From: Undibacterium sp.
GTDB lineage: Bacteria > Pseudomonadota > Gammaproteobacteria > Burkholderiales > Burkholderiaceae
Reading direction: 5' to 3'
DNA: 12,102 bases
NCBI GenBank assembly: GCA_014376575.1
Contig: JACMRF010000099.1
Location: 1 to 12,102 of the forward strand
This document shows positions 1 through 9,490 of the stretch, piece by piece (positions within the stretch are counted from its first letter, which is position 1; every line of letters begins with the position of its first letter). The position numbers and the translations under genes are program-made. The notes below the pieces were generated by a model that worked only from the letters and a program-made list of their open reading frames with translations, ran no database searches and was not told the origin of the DNA.

Positions 1-940
1 GCGTGACAAAACCCATATGTGCGACCGACGAATAGGCGACGAGCTTTTTCATGTCCTGCTGCACCAGAGCCACCAGGCCCACGTAAATGACCGCTGTAAG
101 CGACAAGGCAATCATCAGCCACGCCCACTCGCGCGAAGCGTCAGGCGCGATCGGCATGGAAAAGCGCAAGAAACCGTAAGCGCCCAGTTTGAGCATAACG
201 GCCGCCAATACAGCGGAACCGCCTGTGGGTGCTTCAACGTGGACATCAGGCAACCAGGTGTGTACCGGCCACATCGGTACCTTGACAGCAAATGCCGCAA
301 AAAAAGCAAAGAAAAGCAGCGTTTGAATGGGCGCGCCCAGCGGCAATTTATGCCAGGCCAAAATATCAAAACTGCCGCCTGATTTGTTGTACAAATAGAT
401 CAGGGCGACCAGCATCAAGAGCGAACCAAGTAGCGTGTACAAGAAAAACTTGAACGCTGCGTAAATTTTATTCGGCCCGCCCCAAATGCCAATGATGAGG
501 TACATCGGTATTAGCGTGGCTTCAAAAAACACATAAAACAAAAGTCCATCCAGCGCAGCGAACACGCCAATCATCAGGCCGCTCAAAATTAAAAACGACG
601 CCATGTACTGGTTGACACGGGTGGTGATGGACTCCCAGCTGGCGATGACGACAACAACATTAATGAACGCGGTAAGCAACACAAACCAAAGCGAGATACC
701 GTCCACACCAATGTGGTAGTTAACGTTGAAACGGGCAATCCAGCTGCCCTTTTCAATGAACTGCATGGCTGATGTGTCGAGTTTGAAGCCCTCGTATAAA
801 GGCAGCGTAACCAAAAAACTGATCACTGCGCCGATCAACGCGAACCAGCGCACACCGCGTGCCTGTTCGTCACGACCCAAGGCCAAGAGCACAACGCCAA
901 AAAAAATCGGCGTCCAAATTGCAAGGCTTAACAAACCCAT
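1..940 (-). CDS. nuoM: NADH-quinone oxidoreductase subunit M (NuoM), C-terminus cut off by window edge
   Basis: Antiporter-like membrane subunit of complex I, one of the proton-pumping modules in the distal membrane arm. The first 313 residues are present. They begin MGLLSLAIWTPI and are almost entirely hydrophobic helices. Key family residues are visible: Glu140 in YVFFEATLIPMY (the TM5 glutamate, Glu144 in E. coli), Lys220 in FAVKVPMWPVHTWLPDVHVE (the TM7 lysine), His227 and His234, and Lys251 in VMLKLG. The window ends after SSVAHMGFVT, so the C-terminal helices are missing; full NuoM is usually near 490-510 residues. The ATG is preceded by AGGA at 950-953 with a 9-nt spacer, which supports this start. 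It lies 38 nt downstream of nuoL and is probably co-transcribed with it. The subfamily (NuoM rather than NuoN or an Mrp subunit) is clear from the motifs and the position after nuoL. Confidence 0.97.
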   Translation of the reverse strand, partial: MGLLSLAIWTPIFFGVVLLALGRDEQARGVRWFALIGAVISFLVTLPLYEGFKLDTSAMQFIEKGSWIARFNVNYHIGVDGISLWFVLLTAFINVVVVIASWESITTRVNQYMASFLILSGLMIGVFAALDGLLFYVFFEATLIPMYLIIGIWGGPNKIYAAFKFFLYTLLGSLLMLVALIYLYNKSGGSFDILAWHKLPLGAPIQTLLFFAFFAAFAVKVPMWPVHTWLPDVHVEAPTGGSAVLAAVMLKLGAYGFLRFSMPIAPDASREWAWLMIALSLTAVIYVGLVALVQQDMKKLVAYSSVAHMGFVT

Positions 941-978
941 TAAAGTTATTCCTGCTTCTTATTATTGTTTGTCGACAA

Positions 979-2997
979 CTATCGATTGAGCCAGACGAAA
1001 TACGTCATCAGCGCAAACACGCCAAGGATCATGCCAAAAGCGTAGTGATAGATGAAGCCCGATTGCAAGCGACGCACCATGCTGGAGACCCAGCCCACCA
1101 ATTTCCACGAACCATCGACCAGTGCGCCGTCGATCACTTTTTGATCACCGTATTTCGACAATCCCATACCCAGCGCGCGGACACCACGTGCCAGTACGTT
1201 TTCATTAAACCAGTCGAGGTAGTACTTATTCTCGAGCAGTGTGTACAGAGGTTCACATTTACTTTTTATGGCCGCAGGCAACGCCGGATTACGCATGTAC
1301 ATGTACCAAGCTGTGACAACGCCAGCAAGCGCCAACCAGAAAGGTGCAGCCGTCAAGCCATGCAAAGCCATTTGTACGGGGCCGTGAAACAGCTTAGCCA
1401 ACTCCTCCATCGCAGGGTGTTTTTCAAGATTGACAGTGATAACGCTCTTGAAGAAATCGCCAAACAGCATGGGCTGAATGGTCATAAAACCAATCACGAC
1501 AGAGGGTATCGCCAACAATACCAGCGGCACTGTTACGACCCACGATGATTCATGCGGCTTGTGATGGTGATCATCATGCGCGCCATGATGGTCGTCGTGA
1601 TGGGCATCAGGGTTCTGGTCATAACGTTCTTTGCCGTGAAAGACCAAAAAGTACAGCCTGAAAGAATAAAACGCAGTAATAAACACACCCGCCAGCACCG
1701 CAAAATAAGCAAACCCAGCGCCTGCTAAATGGCTTTCATGCACGGCCTCAATGATGCTGTCTTTGGAGTAAAAACCGGAGAACAGTGGCGTACCAATCAA
1801 GGCCAATGAACCGAGTAAAAAGGTCATCCAGGTAATTGGCATGTATTTGCGCACACCGCCCATCCAGCGGATGTCCTGGTTGTGGTGCATGCCCAAAATG
1901 ACTGACCCCGCCGCCAAAAACAGCAGCGCCTTGAAGAATGCATGCGTCATCAAATGGAACACGGCCACTGAATAAGCTGAGGCTCCCAAAGCAACCGTCA
2001 TGTAACCGAGCTGCGACAACGTAGAATACGCGACAACGCGTTTGATGTCGATTTGGACCATGCCCAGGAAACCCATGAACAATGCGGTAATTGAACCGAT
2101 GATCAGGATGAAAGACAATGCAGTATCCGATAATTCAAACAGCGGCGACATCCTTGACAACATAAAAATACCAGCAGTTACCATTGTCGCGGCGTGAATC
2201 AACGCAGAAATCGGGGTTGGGCCTTCCATCGAATCCGGCAACCACACGTGTAGCGGAAACTGTGCCGACTTACCCATCGCACCGATAAACAAACAAATAC
2301 AGACAACAGTCAGTAGCATCCAGTCGCTGCCCGGCAGCGTCATTTGCGCCAGCGTGCTTTTTTGCGCAAATACTTCGGTGTAATTCATCGAACCAGAATA
2401 CGCCAACAACAAACCAATTCCTAAAATGAAGCCAAAGTCACCGACCCGATTTACCAGAAATGCTTTCATATTGGCGGCTATAGCGGTCGGCCTTGTGTAC
2501 CAAAAGCCAATCAATAAATACGACACCAGGCCCACAGCTTCCCAACCAAAAAACAATTGCAGGAAGTTGTTGCTCATGACCAGCATCAGCATTGAAAAAG
2601 TGAACAGTGAGATATAAGAAAAAAAGCGGTTATAGCCCTCATCATCTTTCATATAGCCAATAGTATAAATATGCACCATTAGCGAAACAAATGTCACCAC
2701 ACACATCATCAGTGCGGTCAAACTATCAATCAAAAACCCGACCTCCAGTTTGACTCCACCAACGGTCATCCAGGTGTACAGCGTGCCATTAAATGACGCC
2801 CCACCTATCGCCGCCAGCAATGTCTGGACTGAAATGATAAACGCAATCAGCACGCCCAGTATCGTCACTGTGTGCGAAGTCTTACGCCCGATCAGATTGC
2901 CAAAAAATCGCGTACCGAATAAGCCTGCTATCGCGGCACCTACAAGAGGTGCCAACGGTACAGCCAGAAGTAATTGTGGGTTTAGTTGCCCCGCCAT
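979..2997 (-). CDS. nuoL: NADH-quinone oxidoreductase subunit L (NuoL)
   Basis: Most distal antiporter-like proton-pumping subunit of the complex I membrane arm; it also carries the lateral helix that runs along NuoM and NuoN. It is 672 residues, normal for a betaproteobacterial NuoL (E. coli 613). Visible family features: Glu153 in FFGWEAVGLVSYLLIGFWY, Lys243 and His250 in MGKSAQFPLHVWLPDSMEGP, His268 in TPISALIHAATMV, and His352/Lys356 in MTHAFFKALLFLAAGS. A C-terminal amphipathic stretch around residues 575-645 (PLYTLLENKYYLDWFNENV onward) fits the lateral helix, followed by a last membrane helix at about 648-670. A hydrophilic loop at 455-485 is strikingly His-rich (9 His between 466 and 482). 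The start has AAGG at 3004-3007 with a 6-nt spacer. It is separated from nuoK by a 122-nt gap. Confidence 0.98.
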   Translation of the reverse strand: MAGQLNPQLLLAVPLAPLVGAAIAGLFGTRFFGNLIGRKTSHTVTILGVLIAFIISVQTLLAAIGGASFNGTLYTWMTVGGVKLEVGFLIDSLTALMMCVVTFVSLMVHIYTIGYMKDDEGYNRFFSYISLFTFSMLMLVMSNNFLQLFFGWEAVGLVSYLLIGFWYTRPTAIAANMKAFLVNRVGDFGFILGIGLLLAYSGSMNYTEVFAQKSTLAQMTLPGSDWMLLTVVCICLFIGAMGKSAQFPLHVWLPDSMEGPTPISALIHAATMVTAGIFMLSRMSPLFELSDTALSFILIIGSITALFMGFLGMVQIDIKRVVAYSTLSQLGYMTVALGASAYSVAVFHLMTHAFFKALLFLAAGSVILGMHHNQDIRWMGGVRKYMPITWMTFLLGSLALIGTPLFSGFYSKDSIIEAVHESHLAGAGFAYFAVLAGVFITAFYSFRLYFLVFHGKERYDQNPDAHHDDHHGAHDDHHHKPHESSWVVTVPLVLLAIPSVVIGFMTIQPMLFGDFFKSVITVNLEKHPAMEELAKLFHGPVQMALHGLTAAPFWLALAGVVTAWYMYMRNPALPAAIKSKCEPLYTLLENKYYLDWFNENVLARGVRALGMGLSKYGDQKVIDGALVDGSWKLVGWVSSMVRRLQSGFIYHYAFGMILGVFALMTYFVWLNR

Positions 2998-3119
2998 GAT
3001 GAACCTTATCTTTATTCGTTATTCACTTTAGTCAAGATGAGCAGGCGGCGCTTGTATTAGTTCCGTCGTGCTTTATGCTGTTACTTATTTTTTCCTGAAT
3101 GTAGTTACAAATCCTGAGA

Positions 3120-3428
3120 TTAACCTTTTAGGCTATCAATATCTTCTACATTGATAGTATTGAGATTACGAAACAACACCACCAGAATCGCCAAACCAAT
3201 CGCCGCTTCAGCTGCCGCAACCGTCATAATGAAAAACACAAAAATCTGACCAGCCGGATCGCCGAGATAATACGAAAAGGCAATGAAATTTATATTCACC
3301 GACAACAACATCAATTCAATTGCCATCAGCAACACGATAATATTCTTACGATTGAGAAAAATACCAACGATCGCGATCGCAAAGAGGATCGCACCGAGGA
3401 TCAAATAATGTGAAAGGGATAAAGTCAT
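3120..3428 (-). CDS. nuoK: NADH-quinone oxidoreductase subunit K (NuoK)
   Basis: Small three-helix membrane subunit of complex I (102 residues, the usual size; related to MrpC and mitochondrial ND4L). It links the quinone end of the membrane arm to the antiporter-like subunits. The two membrane glutamates needed for proton transfer are present: Glu38 in [14 protein letters not shown] (Glu36 in E. coli) and Glu74 in [13 protein letters not shown] (Glu72 in E. coli). The start codon overlaps the nuoJ stop in an ATGA at 3425-3428, and no strong Shine-Dalgarno sequence is visible. Translation is therefore probably coupled to nuoJ, which would favour equal amounts of the two neighbouring subunits. 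Confidence in identity is very high. Confidence 0.98.
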   Translation of the reverse strand: MTLSLSHYLILGAILFAIAIVGIFLNRKNIIVLLMAIELMLLSVNINFIAFSYYLGDPAGQIFVFFIMTVAAAEAAIGLAILVVLFRNLNTINVEDIDSLKG

Positions 3429-4075
3429 GATGAATTCATCTTATTTTTTTCTGGCGCGGGCGTTAATGGCGTATTAAATGGCCGCGGCTCAGACTTCATC
3501 TTGACCAGGCGTATCCGATCGGTGCTGCGCGCCTTAACAGCATCGGAAGGTGCAATGCTCTTGGTATCTTTACGAAGGCGTAAAGTGAGTGAGACAGCAG
3601 CTACAATCGCCACCAATAAAACCACGGCCGCAATTTCAAACGCATAGACATACTGGGTATAAATCAACAAACCAAGAGCCTTGGTATTGCCAATATTTGC
3701 TGAAATCGCAGATACTTCACTCCCCGGGGTCCAAAACCCGCGCAAAAGGACTGTTGCCATTTCTAAAACGATAATCACCCCAACGGTAGCAGCTAGCGGA
3801 AAATATCCCCAAAATTCCTCTCGCATTTTATCCAGATTGATATCTAGCATCATCACTACAAAAAGGAAGAGCACCATTACTGCACCAACGTAGACCAGCA
3901 CCAACACAATGGCTAGAAATTCGGCTTTGAGTAACATCCAGATACCGGCTGCGGAGAAGAACGCCAACACCAGAAACAAAACTGAATGCACTGGATTGCG
4001 CGCCGTGATGACACGTATTGCGGCGATAACCAATAATATCGAAAACGCGTAGAACAAGAATGTCTTAAATTCCAT
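3425..4075 (-). CDS. nuoJ: NADH-quinone oxidoreductase subunit J (NuoJ)
   Basis: Five-helix membrane subunit of complex I (mitochondrial ND6 counterpart), 216 residues. TM3 at about 58-77 contains [18 protein letters not shown], the conserved segment that forms a pi-bulge in solved structures and is implicated in coupling quinone reduction to proton pumping. Glu52 (KAEFLAIVL) precedes it. A hydrophilic tail from about 167 to 216, rich in Lys, Arg and Pro, extends past the last helix. The N-terminus [16 protein letters not shown] is typical of the family and fixes the start, although the bases just upstream (TTTTTTGGTCGATT) hold no clear Shine-Dalgarno sequence. An 82-nt gap with a stem-loop separates it from nuoI. 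Its stop overlaps the nuoK start by 4 nt. Confidence 0.98.
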   Translation of the reverse strand: MEFKTFLFYAFSILLVIAAIRVITARNPVHSVLFLVLAFFSAAGIWMLLKAEFLAIVLVLVYVGAVMVLFLFVVMMLDINLDKMREEFWGYFPLAATVGVIIVLEMATVLLRGFWTPGSEVSAISANIGNTKALGLLIYTQYVYAFEIAAVVLLVAIVAAVSLTLRLRKDTKSIAPSDAVKARSTDRIRLVKMKSEPRPFNTPLTPAPEKNKMNSS

Positions 4076-4114
4076 AATCGACCAAAAAAGTCAGCTAAAT
4101 AAGCTTTAAATTCA

Positions 4115-4143
4115 GGCCCGAGGTCAAACTCCCTCCTCAAGCC
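4115..4143 (-). promoter_or_regulatory. Stem-loop in the nuoI-nuoJ intergenic gap
   Basis: Read on the minus strand, GGCTTGAGG and CCTCGGGCC can pair over 9 positions (7 Watson-Crick, 2 G-U) around an 11-nt loop, AGGGAGTTTGA. It starts 14 nt past the nuoI stop codon and lies about 40 nt before the nuoJ start. No U-run follows it directly, so it does not look like an intrinsic terminator. A role in mRNA processing, in stabilising the 3' end of upstream transcripts or in setting nuoJ expression is possible but is inference. The purine-rich arm and loop resemble a Shine-Dalgarno sequence, but no start codon with a useful reading frame follows. Confidence 0.5.
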
Positions 4144-4157
4144 AGGAGCACCACCGA

Positions 4158-4646
4158 TCAACGGTATGCGGCATCCGCCGAGCGTGCGGCAGCAATTTCA
4201 GGTTCGTAACGATCACCAACCGCTAGCAACATTTCTTTGGTGTAGTACAGATCGCCACGCTTTTCACCGTGATATTCAAGAATGTGTGTCTCAACGATCG
4301 AATCTACCGGGCAAGACTCTTCACAAAAACCACAAAAAATACATTTTGTCAGGTCAATATCGTAGCGCGTAGTACGACGTGAACCGTCATCACGTTGCTC
4401 TGATTCAATCGTAATAGCCATTGCAGGGCAAACCGCTTCGCACAATTTGCAAGCAATACAACGCTCTTCACCATTTGGATAACGACGCAGTGCGTGGAGA
4501 CCGCGAAAACGTGGCGACTGCGGTGTCTTTTCTTCCGGGAACAACACCGTAATTTTGCGTGCAAACAGATAGCGGCCAGTCAACCGCAGTCCTTTGAGTA
4601 ACTCCAGCAGCATTAAGCTACCGAAAAAATCCTTAATCGCTTCCAT
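4158..4646 (-). CDS. nuoI: NADH-quinone oxidoreductase subunit I (NuoI), 2x 4Fe-4S ferredoxin-like subunit
   Basis: Peripheral-arm subunit of complex I (TYKY/PSST-side electron wire) carrying clusters N6a and N6b, which pass electrons from the NuoG chain toward NuoB. It is 162 residues, standard length. Two classical ferredoxin motifs are present: [12 protein letters not shown] (Cys63, 66, 69, 73) and [12 protein letters not shown] (Cys102, 105, 108, 112). The amphipathic N-terminus (about residues 5-30) fits the family's membrane-surface anchor. [15 protein letters not shown] and [24 protein letters not shown] are typical family context. The ATG is preceded by GGAAGG at 4657-4662 with a 10-nt spacer, and it lies 17 nt downstream of the nuoH stop, so the two are co-transcribed. 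All eight cluster-ligand cysteines are intact. Confidence 0.98.
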   Translation of the reverse strand: MEAIKDFFGSLMLLELLKGLRLTGRYLFARKITVLFPEEKTPQSPRFRGLHALRRYPNGEERCIACKLCEAVCPAMAITIESEQRDDGSRRTTRYDIDLTKCIFCGFCEESCPVDSIVETHILEYHGEKRGDLYYTKEMLLAVGDRYEPEIAAARSADAAYR

Positions 4647-4663
4647 TTACAATAAACCTTCCA

Positions 4664-5734
4664 TTACTTCCAGATATTCCACGGACTTTGAATCCAGACA
4701 GCGACGATCACGAGATAAGCAAGTGTCAACGGGATAAATACTTTCCAACCCAGACGCATGATCTGGTCGTACCGGTAGCGTGGAAAAGAGGCGCGGACCC
4801 AGATAAACATCGATATCATCAAGAATGTCTTCGCACCGAGCCAAATCCAGCCGGGTATGAAATCCAGGATGTGCAGTGGTGCCGCCCAACCACCCAGGAA
4901 TAGCAATGCTGTCAAAATTGAAATCAAAATTATATTCGCGTATTCGGCCAGGAAGAACATGGCGAACGACATACCCGAGTATTCGATCATGTGACCGGCA
5001 ACGATTTCCGATTCGCCTTCTACCACGTCAAACGGATGACGATTAGTTTCAGCAATACCTGAAATAAAATAGATCACGAACACAGGCAGCAGAGACAACC
5101 AGTTCCACGATAAGAAACTTAAGCCCATATCGTAGAAACGGCCCTTGCTTTGCCCCATTACAATATCGGTTAAGTTCAAACTACCCGATACCATTAAGAC
5201 GATTACTAACGCAAAGCCCATCGCGATCTCGTAAGACACCATCTGCGCCGAAGCCCGCATCGCGCCAAGAAACGCATATTTGGAGTTCGATGCCCAGCCT
5301 GCAATGATCACGCCATAGACTTCCATCGAAGTGATTGCCATCACGAACAATAAACCAGCGTTCACATTAGCTAAGACGGTTTCGGGACCAAATGGGATGA
5401 CAGCCCATGCAGCAAGTGCCGGCATGATAGTCATGATCGGTGCGATAAAAAACAGGTACTTGTTCGCACGCGACGGTAGCGTCACTTCTTTGAGCAGCAG
5501 CTTTAAGGCATCGGCGATTGGTTGCAACAAACCGAACGGACCAACACGATTCGGGCCAAGCCGAATGTGCATCCAACCGATCAGTTTACGCTCCCAGTAG
5601 GTTAGGTAGGCCACACAAAGCAACAGTGGCACCACCAAAATAACGATCTTAATAACGTCCCAGATCAATGGCCAAATAATACCAAGATGACCTGCGCCGG
5701 CAGCATTAATGGAGGCGATAAATTGATCCATCAT
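4664..5734 (-). CDS. nuoH: NADH-quinone oxidoreductase subunit H (NuoH)
   Basis: Membrane anchor of complex I (mitochondrial ND1) that holds the peripheral arm and forms most of the quinone tunnel. It has 356 residues and about eight helices, normal size. Conserved cytoplasmic loops are intact: [20 protein letters not shown] at 46-65, [13 protein letters not shown] at 71-83, [15 protein letters not shown] at 159-173, and the acidic loop [20 protein letters not shown] at 228-247 followed by [15 protein letters not shown]. The start is slightly ambiguous, since the protein begins Met-Met. The first ATG (5732-5734) overlaps the nuoG stop in an ATGA, while the second (5729-5731) is better spaced (8 nt rather than 5) from the GGAG at 5740-5743. 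Either way translation is likely coupled to nuoG. Confidence 0.98.
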   Translation of the reverse strand: MMDQFIASINAAGAGHLGIIWPLIWDVIKIVILVVPLLLCVAYLTYWERKLIGWMHIRLGPNRVGPFGLLQPIADALKLLLKEVTLPSRANKYLFFIAPIMTIMPALAAWAVIPFGPETVLANVNAGLLFVMAITSMEVYGVIIAGWASNSKYAFLGAMRASAQMVSYEIAMGFALVIVLMVSGSLNLTDIVMGQSKGRFYDMGLSFLSWNWLSLLPVFVIYFISGIAETNRHPFDVVEGESEIVAGHMIEYSGMSFAMFFLAEYANIILISILTALLFLGGWAAPLHILDFIPGWIWLGAKTFLMISMFIWVRASFPRYRYDQIMRLGWKVFIPLTLAYLVIVAVWIQSPWNIWK

Positions 5735-8073
5735 GCTTTCTCCACAACGATAGAACCAAACATCGCACCGAGTGATGCTGTCGATGTATGGGCTGCTGCT
5801 ACACGCACAACGTTATCGGGCAGCCCATGATCGATTTCTGCTAGCAACGATGCAACGCCCTGCCCTTGTTTTACACTAACTCGATCACCCTTAGCGATAC
5901 CCAATTTTTCAGCCAATGCAGACGACAACCAGGCACGTGGCGCTTGACCATCGATAGTTTTTTGCAAGGATGCGGCGCGACGCACTACTGCATCAGCAAA
6001 ATAGATCGGTACATCGGCGATACGCTCGATAGCACCAACGATAGCTTGCTGTGCCGCTTCTAACACAATATCAGAGAAGTTGTTAAGATGTATTTGCAAA
6101 TTTGCATCTGCGATGTTGTTAGTTCCCAGTACTTCTGCACGAATCGCTTCAGAAGTATCGTAATCAAAACCTGGCAAACTAAGTAGATTACCCAACACAC
6201 GCAACACTTTCCAGGCAGGTCGTGCATCAGCTAGCGGCCGCACAGTGCCGTTAAAGCTTTGCGCACGACCTTCACAATTAATGAATGTCCCGGAAGTTTC
6301 CGTAAATGGTGCGATAGGAAGTAACACGTCCGCATATTCTGTACCGTGCTTGTAGGCGGAAAGCACCACTACCATTTCAGCTTGATTCAGCGCAGCACGG
6401 GTAATTTGCGGATTGAAGCTATCAAATTCTGGCTCTGCGTTCAGCAACACATATGCCTTACGTGGATGTGCAAACATTTCTTGCGCATTGGCACCTTTAT
6501 CTATTGCAGGAATTGCATGTGCTAAATAACCACCCACGGTGTTACCCGCTTCGGTCATATAGCCCAACTTGGCACCAGTCTCTTCTGCAATCCATTGCGC
6601 AGCCGCGTGCAGTTGCGATGCTTGTGGATGCTGTGCGGCAGCGTTACCTAGCAATACTGCTTTCGATGCACCTGATAACAGGCTCGTCGCTATTTTCTTG
6701 GCGCTGGCCGAGAAGATCATGTTTTCGAAACCGGTAGGGACCGCAATGCTCTTGGTCTGCGCAACCGCAACCATAACTTCACCAAGCATAGCCAACCAGC
6801 TCGATGGTGCCGCAATGATCTTGTTCGCCACAGGCATCAGTAAATCGTCATTAGTAGCATGCAGAATGCTCAGCTTCGCGCCACGCTTGACACTCAAACG
6901 CAGTCTTGCGGACAATAGTGGATGATCTTTGCGCAGGAACGAACCAATTATAAATGCACGATCCAGTTCAGCGAATGCATTAATTGACATACCTAGCCAA
7001 GGCGTCACCTTGCCATCCAGCGCAAAGTCTGACTGACGGGTACGGAAATCAATATTTTCGGAACCAAGTCCACGCACTACTTTTTGTAGCAGGGATAGTT
7101 CTTCTAGCGTGGAATACGGTGTACCCAATGCGGCAATCGCGTCAGCGCCATGTTCATGACGGACATTGCGCAAACCGCACGCAACATATTCCAGCGCTAT
7201 TTGCCATTCGACTTCTTGCCATTTTCCGTCTTGCTTTAACATCGGTTTAGTCAAACGTTCGGCGCTGTTCAAACCTTCGTAAGCAAAACGATCTTTATCA
7301 GATAACCAGCATTCGTTAACATCTTTGTTTTCCAATGGCAGTACGCGCATTACCTTGCCCGACTTCACTTGAACGATCAAATTGGCGCCGAGGCCATCAT
7401 GCGGACTAATCGATTTGCGGCGCGACAATTCCCAGGTACGTGCACTGTAGCGAAATGGCGTGGAAGTCAATGCGCCGACTGGACACAGATCAATCATGTT
7501 GCCAGATAGTTCTGAATTGACAGTTTTACCAACAAAAGTTGTAATTTCGGAATGTTCGCCGCGACCGACCATACCGAATTCCATAACGCCCGCAATTTCC
7601 TGACCAAATCGAACGCAGCGCGTGCATTGAATACAACGACTCATTTCCTGCATCGAGACCAATGGACCAGCATACTTTGGGGCCACTACACGCTTTTCTT
7701 CTTCGTAGCGTGAGGATGACTTACCGTAACCAACCGCTAAATCCTGTAATTGACACTCACCGCCCTGATCGCAGATTGGGCAATCCAACGGGTGGTTAAT
7801 TAACAGGAATTCCATCACACTTTTTTGCGCAGTAACTGCCTTTTCGCTTGCGGTACGCACGATCATGCCGGCACTTACTAGCGTAGCGCAGGCAGGCAAG
7901 GCCTTCGGTGCTTTTTCTACCTCGACTAGACACATACGGCAATTCGCCGCAATGGAGAGTTTTTTGTGATAGCAAAAATGGGGAATGTAGGTGCCCATTT
8001 TATTGGCAGCATCTATTACCATACTACCCTCTTGGACTTCCACTTTTTTGCCGTCTATTTCGATTTCGACCAT
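5731..8073 (-). CDS. nuoG: NADH-quinone oxidoreductase subunit G (NuoG), FeS and degenerate molybdopterin-domain subunit
   Basis: Large peripheral-arm subunit of complex I that carries electrons from the NuoE/NuoF flavin unit to NuoI. It has 780 residues. The N-terminal 2Fe-2S domain has Cys34, Cys45, Cys48 and Cys62 (cluster N1b). Next come His94, Cys98, Cys101 and Cys107 in [14 protein letters not shown] (cluster N5 with its His ligand), then Cys147, Cys150, Cys153 and Cys197 ([11 protein letters not shown]...CPVGAL, cluster N4). From about residue 220 the protein follows the molybdopterin-oxidoreductase fold that is catalytically dead in complex I. The four extra cysteines that bind N7 in E. 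coli and Thermus are absent; only Cys255 occurs in that stretch. The start [13 protein letters not shown] is family-typical although no strong Shine-Dalgarno is visible. A 121-nt gap separates it from nuoF, and its stop overlaps nuoH. Confidence 0.98.
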   Translation of the reverse strand: MVEIEIDGKKVEVQEGSMVIDAANKMGTYIPHFCYHKKLSIAANCRMCLVEVEKAPKALPACATLVSAGMIVRTASEKAVTAQKSVMEFLLINHPLDCPICDQGGECQLQDLAVGYGKSSSRYEEEKRVVAPKYAGPLVSMQEMSRCIQCTRCVRFGQEIAGVMEFGMVGRGEHSEITTFVGKTVNSELSGNMIDLCPVGALTSTPFRYSARTWELSRRKSISPHDGLGANLIVQVKSGKVMRVLPLENKDVNECWLSDKDRFAYEGLNSAERLTKPMLKQDGKWQEVEWQIALEYVACGLRNVRHEHGADAIAALGTPYSTLEELSLLQKVVRGLGSENIDFRTRQSDFALDGKVTPWLGMSINAFAELDRAFIIGSFLRKDHPLLSARLRLSVKRGAKLSILHATNDDLLMPVANKIIAAPSSWLAMLGEVMVAVAQTKSIAVPTGFENMIFSASAKKIATSLLSGASKAVLLGNAAAQHPQASQLHAAAQWIAEETGAKLGYMTEAGNTVGGYLAHAIPAIDKGANAQEMFAHPRKAYVLLNAEPEFDSFNPQITRAALNQAEMVVVLSAYKHGTEYADVLLPIAPFTETSGTFINCEGRAQSFNGTVRPLADARPAWKVLRVLGNLLSLPGFDYDTSEAIRAEVLGTNNIADANLQIHLNNFSDIVLEAAQQAIVGAIERIADVPIYFADAVVRRAASLQKTIDGQAPRAWLSSALAEKLGIAKGDRVSVKQGQGVASLLAEIDHGLPDNVVRVAAAHTSTASLGAMFGSIVVEKA
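5740..5743 (-). promoter_or_regulatory. Ribosome binding site of nuoH
   Basis: GGAG (read on the minus strand) lies inside the last codons of nuoG. It is 5 nt from the overlapping ATG and 8 nt from the second in-frame ATG of nuoH. The spacing slightly favours the second Met codon. Confidence 0.55.
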
Positions 8074-8194
8074 GGCTTTTGCTTTTCTTGCCTAAGTATT
8101 TTGCTTACTGTTCTGAGTTACGCCGCCATAAACACGAATAACTTCGCTGTATTGATGACGTCATTGGATCGTGAATTAAATGTTGGCAATGCTC

Positions 8195-9490
8195 TTAAAT
8201 ATAAGCGGGCACCAAGCAATGCTTATGCTCAATATGATACTCAAATTCTTCACGGAAATGCTTTAAAAACCCCCGAACCGGCATCGCTGCCGCATCGCCA
8301 AGAGCACAAATCGTGCGACCCATGATATTGCCAGCAACGTTATCCAATAGTTCAATGTCTTCCGGGCGGCCTTCTCCTATTTCAATTCGATGTACTAAGC
8401 GATATAACCAGCCCGTGCCTTCACGGCATGGCGTACATTGACCACAGGATTCCTCAAAGTAGAAGTAAGACAACCGCTGTAGAACTTTAACCATACAACG
8501 CGTATCGTCCATCACGATCACAGCGCCAGAACCCAGCATCGAACCGGCTTTAGCAAGGGCATCGTAATCAAGATCGGTATCCATCATCACATCGCCACGG
8601 ATTACTGGGGCAGAAGAGCCGCCAGGGATTACCGCTTTAATCTTTTTACCGCCACGCATACCACCTGCGAGCTCCAGCAATTTGGCAAATGGGGTGCCCA
8701 AAGGCACTTCATAATTGCCGGGTAATTCGACATCTCCAGAGATAGAGAAAATCTTGGTACCGCCGTTGTTTGGTTTGCCTAAGTCAGCATAGGCTTCACC
8801 ACCCATGTTCAACAAGAATGGAACAGCGGCGAAAGTCTCAGTGTTATTGATAGTTGTTGGCTTGCCGTACAAGCCAAAACTGGCAGGGAACGGCGGCTTA
8901 AATCGTGGCTGCCCTTTTTTCCCTTCGAGCGACTCCAACAATGCGGTTTCTTCACCGCAAATATAGGCACCGTAACCTTGAAATGCGTGTAACTGAAAAT
9001 TAAAATTGCTACTGAAAATTTTGTCCCCTAGCGCATTTGCAGCACGCGCTTCGTCCAACGCTTCTTCGAAGCGGGCGTAATCTGACCAGATTTCCCCGTG
9101 GATATAGTTGTAACCAACGGTAATACCCATCGCATAAGCACCAATTAACATGCCTTCGATCAGCGCGTGCGGATTATAACGAATGATGTCACGATCTTTG
9201 AACGTGCCAGGCTCGCCCTCATCGCTATTACATACCAAATATTTTTGACCAGGAAATTGACGCGGCATGAAGCTCCACTTCAATCCGGTCGGAAAACCAG
9301 CGCCGCCACGCCCACGCAAGGAACCGGCTTTAAGTTCTGCAATGATTTTCTCAGGCGTAACGGCTTCACTCAAAATACGCTTCAGCCCCGAATAACCACC
9401 ACGCTTGACGTAATCGGCATAATGCCAGTTGTCGCCATTCAAATCAGCAAGAATCAGGGGGCTGATATGACGGTCGTGGAGACTGGTCAT
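8195..9490 (-). CDS. nuoF: NADH-quinone oxidoreductase subunit F (NuoF), NADH- and FMN-binding subunit
   Basis: Catalytic NADH dehydrogenase subunit (51 kDa type) at the tip of the peripheral arm. It binds NADH and FMN and passes electrons to cluster N3. It has 431 residues, usual length. Visible motifs: the glycine-rich [15 protein letters not shown] at 60-74, [16 protein letters not shown] at 87-102 (FMN/NADH site, including EPGTFKDR), [14 protein letters not shown] at 177-190 with [10 protein letters not shown] following, and the cluster N3 ligands Cys349, Cys352 and Cys355 ([12 protein letters not shown]) plus Cys395 (ICALGDA). Its start overlaps the nuoE stop as ATGA at 9487-9490, so the two parts of the flavin unit are probably translationally coupled. 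No residue expected for catalysis is missing. Confidence 0.98.
   Translation of the reverse strand: MTSLHDRHISPLILADLNGDNWHYADYVKRGGYSGLKRILSEAVTPEKIIAELKAGSLRGRGGAGFPTGLKWSFMPRQFPGQKYLVCNSDEGEPGTFKDRDIIRYNPHALIEGMLIGAYAMGITVGYNYIHGEIWSDYARFEEALDEARAANALGDKIFSSNFNFQLHAFQGYGAYICGEETALLESLEGKKGQPRFKPPFPASFGLYGKPTTINNTETFAAVPFLLNMGGEAYADLGKPNNGGTKIFSISGDVELPGNYEVPLGTPFAKLLELAGGMRGGKKIKAVIPGGSSAPVIRGDVMMDTDLDYDALAKAGSMLGSGAVIVMDDTRCMVKVLQRLSYFYFEESCGQCTPCREGTGWLYRLVHRIEIGEGRPEDIELLDNVAGNIMGRTICALGDAAAMPVRGFLKHFREEFEYHIEHKHCLVPAYI

Noticed and set aside
969..978. Perfect 10-bp palindromes in gaps: TTGTCGACAA (969-978), ATGACGTCAT (8155-8164), GTAAATTTAC (10041-10050)
   Set aside because: The three differ in sequence, so they are not copies of one operator. 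About one 10-bp palindrome per 1 kb is expected by chance.
859..1548. 229-codon open frame on the plus strand, antisense to the end of nuoL
   Set aside because: It runs across the nuoM start, the gap and the well-supported nuoL 3' end. Its protein is a low-hydrophobicity, His/Arg/Gln-rich string with no recognisable domain, as expected from reverse-reading a membrane protein gene.
3012..3035. Promoter-like TTGACT (minus strand, 3030-3035) in the nuoK-nuoL gap
   Set aside because: At 17-18 nt spacing the -10 region reads AAGATA or AGATAA, a poor match to TATAAT. It does not support an internal promoter.
4084..4105. Possible intrinsic terminator upstream of nuoJ: AGCT hairpin (4093-4105) followed by six T (4084-4089) on the minus strand
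   Set aside because: The stem is only 4 bp with a TATTT loop, and three bases separate it from the T run. It is too weak, and terminating here would cut off nuoJ onward.
3913..4161. Minus-strand frame of 82 codons starting with TTG at the nuoI stop and overlapping nuoJ
   Set aside because: The TTGA overlap and the GGAGG-like purines in the gap looked suggestive, but most of it is the nuoJ 5' region in the wrong frame and the protein matches nothing.
7966..8325. Plus-strand frame spanning the nuoF-nuoG gap
   Set aside because: Two thirds overlaps nuoG and nuoF in antisense. There is no convincing ribosome binding site or domain.
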